Assembly (NCBI GenBank): GCA_900321505.1
Contig: ONWK01000142.1
Location: 1-11,440 of the forward strand
Source of the DNA: an uncultured Eubacteriales bacterium
GTDB taxonomy: Bacteria; Bacillota; Clostridia; Lachnospirales; Lachnospiraceae
Reading direction: 5' to 3'
Length of the DNA stretch: 11,440 nt
The translations under genes and the position numbers were made by a program. Shown here in pieces: positions 6,485-11,440 of this stretch. The notes beneath the pieces were generated by a model. That model did no database searches and had not been told where the DNA came from. It saw nothing but the letters and a program-made list of their open reading frames with translations. Each line of letters opens with the position of its first letter. Position 1 is the first letter of the stretch.

Positions 6485-7180
6485 CTATACGGAATCCTGG
6501 AAATAGTATCCCACGCCCCATTTCGTATGAATGTACTCCGGATCTGCCGGATGACTTTCAATCTTTTCTCTCAGCCGGCGGACATGTACATCTACGGTTC
6601 TTGCATCTCCCGGATAGCCCGGACCCCAGATGGTCTTCAGCAGTTCGTCCCGGGAATAAACCTTATTCGGATTTGAAATGAGAAGATATACCAGATCAAA
6701 TTCCTTGGCAGTCAGATTGACCTCATTTTCATGAATGAAAACTCTTCTTGAATCTGTATCGATGCGAAGCCCTTTCTTTTCGATCACATGGCTCTTCTCC
6801 TGAACAGAGCTCTCATTCTTTGCATTTCTGCGCAGGATGGCCTTTATCCTTGCCTTAACCTCAAGAATGTTGAAGGGCTTGGTAATATAATCATCTGCAC
6901 CGTACTCAAGGCCGAGGATCTTATCCATATCCTCCCCCTTGGCCGTAAGCATGATTATCGGGACATCCGAGAATTCACGGATCATCTGGCAGGCTTCCAG
7001 ACCCGAAAGCCGGGGCAGCATTATATCCAGCAGAATGATGTCATAATTTCCGGTGCGGGCCATTTCAACGGCAGTCTCGCCGTCATAGGCCATCTCCACC
7101 TCCATGTCATCCTGCTCAAGACTGAACTTCAGTCCCTTCACGATAAGCTTTTCGTCATCTACCACCAGCGCTCTTTTCAT
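6485..7180 (-). CDS. OmpR/PhoB-family response regulator (orphan here)
   Basis: A transcription factor of 231 residues. The receiver domain (1-118) has the acidic pair Asp8/Asp9, phospho-acceptor Asp52 in LLDIMLP, switch Thr79 and Lys101 in the TKPF motif. The C-terminal winged helix (about 130-228) has LTAKEFDLVYLL, the RTVDVHVRRLREKI recognition helix and WGVGYYF at the end, as in VicR/PhoP-like regulators. Length is normal. The ATG at 7180 has AAGGAG seven bases upstream, and this ribosome site overlaps the TAA stop of the preceding ComEA-like gene, pointing to cotranscription and coupled translation. No histidine kinase gene follows. The next gene begins within 31-88 bases, depending on its start. 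The partner kinase and regulon cannot be told from sequence; autoregulation of its own operon is possible. Confidence 0.93.
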   Translation of the reverse strand: MKRALVVDDEKLIVKGLKFSLEQDDMEVEMAYDGETAVEMARTGNYDIILLDIMLPRLSGLEACQMIREFSDVPIIMLTAKGEDMDKILGLEYGADDYITKPFNILEVKARIKAILRRNAKNESSVQEKSHVIEKKGLRIDTDSRRVFIHENEVNLTAKEFDLVYLLISNPNKVYSRDELLKTIWGPGYPGDARTVDVHVRRLREKIESHPADPEYIHTKWGVGYYFQDSV

Positions 7181-7192
7181 GCCGGATCTCCT

Positions 7193-7780
7193 TTATCTAA
7201 CTGCTATACGGTCCTTTATCTTCTGCCAGACAGCGTCCTTTATGCCCGATACCTTCATGATATCTTCAGGCTTCTCAAACGGACCGTTCTTTTCCCTGTG
7301 GGATATGATATCCTCAGCTCTGCTCTCACCAATCCCGGGAAGTGTCATCAGCGTTGCTCTGTCCGCGGTATTGATATTAACTTTTCCGTTTCCCTGCTGT
7401 CCTTCGCTGCCGGTCTGCTGATATACAGCTTCTTCTCCGGCCGCAGGAAACCTGAGCTGTTCGCCGTCCTCCAGCGTTTTCGCCAGATTAACCATACCCG
7501 GTACGGCATCATCACTGTAGCCTCCGGCTGCTTCAAGGGCATCTGCCGCACGGCTCCCGTAAGGCAGCGTATAAACGCCCTCCTCTGCCACCGCACCGCA
7601 GACATATACCACTATGTCCTTTTCGGCAGTACTGTCCTGTACCGTTATGCCTTCTTTATTTTCAGCCTGCAGCTCCTGTACAGAAGCAGCTTCGGAATTC
7701 ATTGTATGTACCCGAAGGCCGCTGTCACCGCAGCCGCAGAGCATCACAAGAAGGAGCAATGCACATTTTCTTTTTTTCAT
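7193..7780 (-). CDS. ComEA-like DNA-binding lipoprotein (SLBB + HhH)
   Basis: 195 residues with the domain order of ComEA, the surface DNA receptor of natural transformation: a membrane anchor, an SLBB domain (about 56-111, VVYVCGAVAEEGVY onward) and a C-terminal double helix-hairpin-helix domain (about 134-193, VNINTAD...LPGIG...). A low-complexity linker (about 113-131) joins the domains. The N-terminus MKKRKCALLLLVMLCGC is a lipoprotein signal with a probable lipidated Cys17, whereas the well-studied ComEA anchors by a transmembrane helix. The ATG at 7780 has only a weak ribosome site, partly inside a small hairpin. comEB and comEC are not adjacent. It forms an operon with the response regulator. 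A role in DNA uptake is inferred; binding DNA for envelope sensing or another purpose is an alternative. Confidence 0.87.
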   Translation of the reverse strand: MKKRKCALLLLVMLCGCGDSGLRVHTMNSEAASVQELQAENKEGITVQDSTAEKDIVVYVCGAVAEEGVYTLPYGSRAADALEAAGGYSDDAVPGMVNLAKTLEDGEQLRFPAAGEEAVYQQTGSEGQQGNGKVNINTADRATLMTLPGIGESRAEDIISHREKNGPFEKPEDIMKVSGIKDAVWQKIKDRIAVR

Positions 7781-7782
7781 CT

Positions 7783-7805
7783 TTCGTTTTCCATCCGGAA
7801 ACGAA
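7783..7805 (-). promoter_or_regulatory. Hairpin over the comEA-like ribosome site
   Basis: TTCGTTT (7783-7789) pairs with AAACGAA (7799-7805), and CC (7791-7792) with GG (7797-7798) after one bulged base. In the RNA this places the only GGA-like ribosome site candidates inside a stem ending two bases before the start codon. It could limit translation; this is inference. Confidence 0.35.
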
Positions 7806-7832
7806 GGATCTCTGATAACAACCCGTAACTAT

Positions 7833-7861
7833 ATTGTAACGAATTCATTACAAATATTCAA
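7833..7861 (-). promoter_or_regulatory. Promoter of the comEA-like/response regulator operon
   Basis: Minus strand TTGAAT (7856-7861, -35) and TACAAT (7833-7838, -10) with a 17-base spacer. It lies in the 107-base gap after argB, and about 45 bases of leader precede the comEA-like ATG. No terminator for argB is visible in the gap, so some readthrough from arg is possible. Confidence 0.6.
7834..7853. promoter_or_regulatory. 20-bp near-palindrome, candidate operator
   Basis: TTGTAACGAA (7834-7843) and TTCATTACAA (7844-7853) match as an inverted repeat at nine of ten positions. The palindrome covers the -10 box and most of the spacer of the promoter, where a repressor would act. On the minus strand GTTAC also recurs 11 bases apart (GTTACAATATA then GTTACGGG), a spacing used by OmpR-type regulators. 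The binding protein is unknown. Confidence 0.5.
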
Positions 7862-7887
7862 CAAAATCTTCTTATCACTTCAGCTGA

Positions 7888-8832
7888 TCATTTCCTTGAA
7901 GTACGGTCTGCCCATACGGAACCCGGGCGCTCGCCCTTATCCTTAAAAAGCGCTTCCTTAAGGATAGCGGTTCCGATACCCTTCTCGGTAAAGAACTCCA
8001 GAAGCAGACAGTGCTCGAGGCGCCCGTCAAGGATATGCACTCTGGATACGCCCTTCTCCATGGCCTCTATACAGTTCTGAAGCTTCGGCAGCATGCCGCC
8101 GCCCACTACACCGCTGGAGATAAGCTCCCTGGCCTCCTGTATATCCATTTCGGAGATAAGAGTCTTCTTATCCGTGGGATCTGTGAACACGCCCTCAATA
8201 TCCGTCAGGAAAGCCAGCTTTTCCGCATTGATCGCTGTAGCCACAGCACATGCGCAGTCGTCTGCATTGATATTATAGCCGTGATGATCCTCGATTCCCA
8301 CTCCGATGGGAGCGATAACGGGAATGAAATCATTATCGATAAGAGTATCGAGAAGAGCCGCGTCAGTCTTTACGACCTCACCTACATACCCGATATCCTT
8401 GTCACCGGCCATTTTCTTCTTTACCTGAAGAAGATCCGCATCCTTTCCGCTGATACCGATCGCTCTGAGTCCGACCTCCGACATCAGGGTTACAAGGCTC
8501 TTATTTACTTTGGAAAGGACCATTTCAGCCACATCCAGAGTCTGCTCATCGGTCACCCTGAGACCGTTCTCAAAACGGGACTCAATACCGAGGCGGGACA
8601 GGTATTTGCTGATCTCCTTACCGCCGCCATGTACAATGATCGGTTTCATTCCCACAAGCTTCAGCAGGGCCACATCCTGGATAACATGGAATTTGAGATC
8701 CTCATCCAGCATGGCGCTTCCGCCGTACTTTACAACTATCTTTGTGCCGTTGAAGCGCTTGATATAAGGCAGCGCCTCTATAAGTGTCTGGGCCTTGGCG
8801 ATCACTGCATCGATCTGATCATTATTTACCAT
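7888..8832 (-). CDS. argB: Acetylglutamate kinase
   Basis: Phosphorylates N-acetylglutamate with ATP, the second step of arginine synthesis, in the cytosol. An amino-acid-kinase fold of 314 residues: VKYGGSAM (34-41), IVHGGGKEI (66-74), NINADD (187-192) and GGGMLPKL (244-251) are the nucleotide and substrate sites. The N-terminal helix (about 5-26) and the C-terminal [16 protein letters not shown] segment (267-281) are features of hexameric, arginine-inhibited kinases, so feedback inhibition is likely. The ATG at 8832 has AAAGGAG upstream, and only 20 bases separate it from argJ, so they share an operon. A charged tail of about 23 residues (292-314) extends beyond the usual GIGT-(M/A) end of the family. 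Confidence 0.97.
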   Translation of the reverse strand: MVNNDQIDAVIAKAQTLIEALPYIKRFNGTKIVVKYGGSAMLDEDLKFHVIQDVALLKLVGMKPIIVHGGGKEISKYLSRLGIESRFENGLRVTDEQTLDVAEMVLSKVNKSLVTLMSEVGLRAIGISGKDADLLQVKKKMAGDKDIGYVGEVVKTDAALLDTLIDNDFIPVIAPIGVGIEDHHGYNINADDCACAVATAINAEKLAFLTDIEGVFTDPTDKKTLISEMDIQEARELISSGVVGGGMLPKLQNCIEAMEKGVSRVHILDGRLEHCLLLEFFTEKGIGTAILKEALFKDKGERPGSVWADRTSRK

Positions 8833-8852
8833 TTTTTTCTCCTTTCCGGCTG

Positions 8853-10082
8853 TCAGGACCGGTAATCCGCATTTATCTTTACATATTCATAGGTCAGATC
8901 ACAGCCCCAGGCCGTAGCTTCAACATTTCCCTGATGAAGCTCAACCTCTGCCGTTATCTCCTCGGGAGAAAGGATCTCAAGCGCCTCCTCCTCGGAAAAC
9001 TCGGGCATGGTGCCGTTCTGTACCAGTTTTATGCTTCCCGCACTGCTGACCATGGTTACATCCACCTTCATAGGATCATACTCCGCTCCGGAATAGCCCA
9101 TGGCACAGAGCAGACGTCCCATATTTGCATCCTTGCCGAAGATAGCTGCTTTTGTAAGACTGGAGGTAATTACCGCTTTCGCCAGTGTCCTTGCCGTACT
9201 GCGGTCAGGTGCACCGGTAACATGGCAGGTAAAGAGCCTTGTTGCGCCCTCGCCGTCCCTTGCCGTCTCCTTTGCAAGATAGGTGCATACCTGCATCAGC
9301 GCTTCCTTGAAGGTATCCAGCGCCTCGCCCGCCTGACTGATCTCTGCAGCACCGGACATACCGTTTGCAAGTACTATCACGGAATCATTGGTCGAAGTAT
9401 CACCGTCAACCGAAACCATGTTGTAGGTCTCATCAACCACCTCGCGAAGGACTGACTGGAGCAGATCCTTTTGGATCTTCACATCCGTCATCAGAAAGCA
9501 GAGCATGGTTCCCATATTGGGATGTATCATACCCGAGCCCTTGGACATGCCGCCGAGAGTACAGGTCACACCATCTATATCAAATGTTACAGCTATCTCT
9601 TTTCTGTGTGTATCTGTGGTAAGTATCGCTTCCGATGCATCGAGAGCTGCCTCTCTGGTATCGGAAAGCGCATCCTTAAGCATTCCCACGCCTGAAAGTA
9701 TCTTATCCATGGGAAGCTGGAAGCCTATAACTCCGGTTGATGCCACCAGCACCTGCTCCGCAGGGATACCCAGCTGTTTTCCGGCTTCTTCGGCAGTCCT
9801 TTTTGAATTATCAAAGCCTTCCTCACCCGTTGCAGCATTTGCAACACCTGTATTTACAACAACAGCCTGTACCGGACCGCCCTTTTCAAGTACGCTCTTA
9901 TCCCACTGAACCGGCGCAGCCGTTACCTTATTCCTTGTAAATGTACCTGCAAATACGGCCGGAACCTCCGAACGTATCATGGCCATATCCTTATTGGTCT
10001 TTCCTGCCTTGATGCCGGCTCTGAGTCCTGCTGCAAGAAATCCCTTCGGTGATGTGACTCCTCCATCTATGATCCTGATCAT
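8853..10082 (-). CDS. argJ: Glutamate N-acetyltransferase (ornithine acetyltransferase)
   Basis: Moves the acetyl group from N-acetylornithine to glutamate, recycling it in the cyclic arginine pathway. Many homologs also use acetyl-CoA and so start the pathway. At 409 residues it is of typical length. The precursor cleaves itself between Gly191 and Thr192 in [14 protein letters not shown] (181-194), making alpha and beta chains with Thr192 as the N-terminal nucleophile. Conserved segments [10 protein letters not shown] (77-86) and STGVIG (115-120) are present; the former has Ala84 where many homologs carry Cys. Whether it is mono- or bifunctional cannot be read from the sequence; no argA-like gene is in the window. 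The ATG at 10082 follows AGAGGAG. An inserted 82-bp element separates it from argC. Confidence 0.97.
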   Translation of the reverse strand: MIRIIDGGVTSPKGFLAAGLRAGIKAGKTNKDMAMIRSEVPAVFAGTFTRNKVTAAPVQWDKSVLEKGGPVQAVVVNTGVANAATGEEGFDNSKRTAEEAGKQLGIPAEQVLVASTGVIGFQLPMDKILSGVGMLKDALSDTREAALDASEAILTTDTHRKEIAVTFDIDGVTCTLGGMSKGSGMIHPNMGTMLCFLMTDVKIQKDLLQSVLREVVDETYNMVSVDGDTSTNDSVIVLANGMSGAAEISQAGEALDTFKEALMQVCTYLAKETARDGEGATRLFTCHVTGAPDRSTARTLAKAVITSSLTKAAIFGKDANMGRLLCAMGYSGAEYDPMKVDVTMVSSAGSIKLVQNGTMPEFSEEEALEILSPEEITAEVELHQGNVEATAWGCDLTYEYVKINADYRS

Positions 10083-10101
10083 CTCTTACTCCTCTTTTCT
10101 A

Positions 10102-10109
10102 TTTATCCT
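10102..10109. repeat. Imperfect target-site duplication, left copy
   Basis: TTTATCCT lies just outside the left terminus of the 82-bp element. The partner TATATCCT is at 10192-10199, seven of eight bases identical. The right copy overlaps the argC stop codon. Confidence 0.5.
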
Positions 10110-10191
10110 GTAACTATTCAGCACCCCGGCTCCGCATCCGGAGCGTATGCCGTCCAGAGGCGCTCCGCGCCTTGTCCTGCTGAACAGTTAC
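10110..10191. mobile_element. MITE-like 82-bp element in the argC-argJ spacer
   Basis: Starts GTAACTATTCAGC and ends GCTGAACAGTTAC, 13-bp inverted repeats with one mismatch. The first 36 bases match the 4539 element at all but one position, including the GCTCCG-CATC-CGGAGC hairpin. The second hairpin keeps its place but has a different sequence: AGGCGC-TCC-GCGCCT here against AGAGGC-TTC-GCCTCT there, a base-paired covariation. The long third stem of the 154-bp copy is absent. Removing the element and one flank copy would leave about 25 bases between argC and argJ, a normal operon gap. It has no coding capacity. Confidence 0.7.
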
Positions 10192-10199
10192 TATATCCT
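10192..10199. repeat. Imperfect target-site duplication, right copy
   Basis: TATATCCT abuts the GTTAC end of the 82-bp element. Its last two bases belong to the argC stop codon, which stays intact. Confidence 0.5.
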
Positions 10200-11283
10200 A
10201 CGGAAATACCGGCGGGAACAGAAGTCCCTCGGTCTCCGGCAGACCGAACATAAGGTTCATATTCTGTACAGCCTGTCCTGCGGCGCCTTTAACCATATTA
10301 TCCAGCGCACCCATAACTATGATCCTTCCGGTACGCGGATCGACCACAAAACCGATGTCCAGCAGATTACTTCCCTCAACCCATCTGGTCTGCGGGCAGG
10401 CACCCTCACCAAGGAAACGGACAAAGGGCTCATTTCCATAATATTTTTCATACGCTGCAGTTATCTGTCCGGAAGTAACGCCTTCATTAAGCTTTGCATA
10501 ACAGGTTGCAAGTATGCCGCGGTTCATCGGAACCAGATGCGGTGTAAAGTTGATGCAGATGGGCTGTCCGCCGGGGATAGCCATGACCGCCTCATCACCT
10601 GCATGGAAGGCATAGCCCAGCTGCTCCTCTATCTCAGGAGTATGTCTGTGGGTAGCCACACCGTAAGCCTTGATGCTCTCATTTACTTCGCAGTAGAGAT
10701 TATCTACTTTTGCGCCCCTTCCTGCACCTGAGGTTCCGGATTTTGCATCTATTATAATAGTATCGGGATCTATCAGATGATCCTTTACAAGCGGATAGAG
10801 CGACATGATGGAGCAGGTGGTAAAGCATCCCGGATTTGCCACCAGACGCGCCTTCTTTACATCCTCACGGTTGATCTCGCAGAGGCCGTACACAGCTTCC
10901 TTTATCAGTTCCGGACTCTTATGCTCGATCTTATACCATTTTTCATATACCGACACGTCCTTAAGGCGGTAATCAGCTGAAAGATCTATAACCTTACATT
11001 TGGAAAGGATCTCTTCATTCAGCACGCCCGCCAGATATCCCTGGGGTGTTGCCGTAAATATAACATCAGCTTCCCCGGCAAGTGCAGCTATATCATCATC
11101 CCTGCAGGGTTCATCGGCAAAAGATGCCATATTACCGTATACCTTGCCGTAGCTCTGATCCACGTAGCTTCGGGAACCGTACCAGATCACTTCCGCCGAA
11201 GGATGTGTATAAAGCAGCCTTGCCACTTCCTGGCCGGCATAGCCCGTTGCGCCGATAATTCCCGCTTTAATCTTCTTATCCAC
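10198..11283 (-). CDS. argC: N-acetyl-gamma-glutamyl-phosphate reductase
   Basis: NADPH-dependent reduction of N-acetylglutamyl phosphate to the semialdehyde, the third step of arginine synthesis, in the cytosol. 361 residues, within the normal size of the type 1 family. The N-terminal Rossmann motif is GATGYAGQE (11-19). The nucleophile is Cys153 in NPGCFTT. KSGTSGAGRG (181-190) and THRHTPEIEEQ (211-221) are the catalytic-domain signatures. The start is GTG at 11283, preceded by GAGG at eight bases; no better start lies upstream in frame. It is the first gene of the argCJB cluster, with a strong promoter ahead of it. The stop codon overlaps the target duplication of the downstream 82-bp element. 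Confidence 0.96.
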   Translation of the reverse strand: MDKKIKAGIIGATGYAGQEVARLLYTHPSAEVIWYGSRSYVDQSYGKVYGNMASFADEPCRDDDIAALAGEADVIFTATPQGYLAGVLNEEILSKCKVIDLSADYRLKDVSVYEKWYKIEHKSPELIKEAVYGLCEINREDVKKARLVANPGCFTTCSIMSLYPLVKDHLIDPDTIIIDAKSGTSGAGRGAKVDNLYCEVNESIKAYGVATHRHTPEIEEQLGYAFHAGDEAVMAIPGGQPICINFTPHLVPMNRGILATCYAKLNEGVTSGQITAAYEKYYGNEPFVRFLGEGACPQTRWVEGSNLLDIGFVVDPRTGRIIVMGALDNMVKGAAGQAVQNMNLMFGLPETEGLLFPPVFP

Positions 11284-11314
11284 TAAGATATCCTCTTCTT
11301 TCCCTGCCGATTAA

Positions 11315-11336
11315 GGATAAATGGACCCACTTATCC
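11315..11336. promoter_or_regulatory. Inverted repeat in the argC leader
   Basis: GGATAA (11315-11320) and TTATCC (11331-11336) are separated by ten bases, between the predicted transcription start and the argC GTG. TTAAGGAT occurs both at 11311-11318 and at 11353-11360, the latter overlapping the -10 box. These could be an operator or a small leader hairpin. No ArgR-type box is obvious. Confidence 0.3.
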
Positions 11337-11358
11337 CATTTTTGACAGATACTTAAGG

Positions 11359-11387
11359 ATTATAGCCTTCCTTCCATAAAATGGCAA
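11359..11387 (-). promoter_or_regulatory. Sigma-A promoter of argCJB
   Basis: Minus strand TTGCCA (11382-11387, -35) and perfect TATAAT (11359-11364, -10) with a 17-base spacer. The start would fall near 11352, giving a leader of about 69 bases before the argC GTG. This is the best promoter in the window. Confidence 0.82.
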
Positions 11388-11440
11388 GTGGTTTTTCTCT
11401 TGATTCCCGTGAGGTTTTGGGTTAATATGTATCTAACTTT

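Noticed and set aside
6788..7828. 346-codon plus-strand reading frame spanning the regulator and ComEA-like genes
   Set aside because: It is antisense to two genes with clear domain motifs, covers both plus their gap, and shows no recognisable domain. It is a shadow of the coding bias on the other strand.
7825..7832. GTAACTAT as another terminus of the inverted-repeat element
   Set aside because: Only eight bases match, there is no partner terminus nearby and no GCTCCG hairpin follows.
8011..8865. 284-codon plus-strand reading frame opposite argB
   Set aside because: Antisense to a complete acetylglutamate kinase with all motifs; no protein family recognised.

Overview
The window looks like chromosomal DNA of an anaerobic, low-to-moderate GC Firmicute, most likely a gut or rumen Lachnospiraceae-type Clostridium relative. 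This is inferred from the strong AGGAG ribosome sites, the argC-argJ-argB order, a ferredoxin-dependent indolepyruvate oxidoreductase, a VicR/PhoP-like response regulator and the style of the AMP-forming CoA ligase. No rRNA, tRNA, CRISPR array or phage genes are visible. All nine supported genes lie on the minus strand, so transcription runs from the right end to the left end.

Right part (11440 to 7888): a well-formed sigma-A promoter drives argC, argJ and argB, three steps of arginine biosynthesis through the acetylated, glutamate-recycling route. argD and argF do not follow. An 82-bp inverted-repeat element with an imperfect 8-bp target duplication sits between argC and argJ.

Middle part (7861 to 4717): a second promoter, overlapped by a 20-bp near-palindrome, precedes a bicistron of a ComEA-like DNA-binding lipoprotein and an OmpR-type response regulator that has no kinase gene beside it. 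Next comes a 578-codon fusion gene: an alpha/beta-hydrolase fold that has lost its catalytic serine, histidine and oxyanion residues, joined to a degenerate TcmP/LCM-type methyltransferase fold. This apparent double pseudoenzyme is the most unusual protein in the window.

Left part (4692 to 1): a 154-bp MITE-like element with 12-bp terminal inverted repeats and a perfect 8-bp target duplication separates the fusion gene from iorA. The iorA and iorB genes (indolepyruvate:ferredoxin oxidoreductase) are split by a 144-bp spacer with overlapping hairpins. A terminator follows iorB, and an AMP-forming acyl/aryl-CoA ligase with its own promoter and terminator follows that. Ligase plus IOR could form an arylacetate/aromatic amino acid interconversion module.

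The best candidates for something undescribed are the family of short GTAACTATTCAG-ended elements sitting in operon spacers and the double-degenerate hydrolase-methyltransferase fusion. Everything else is recognisable chromosomal gene content.
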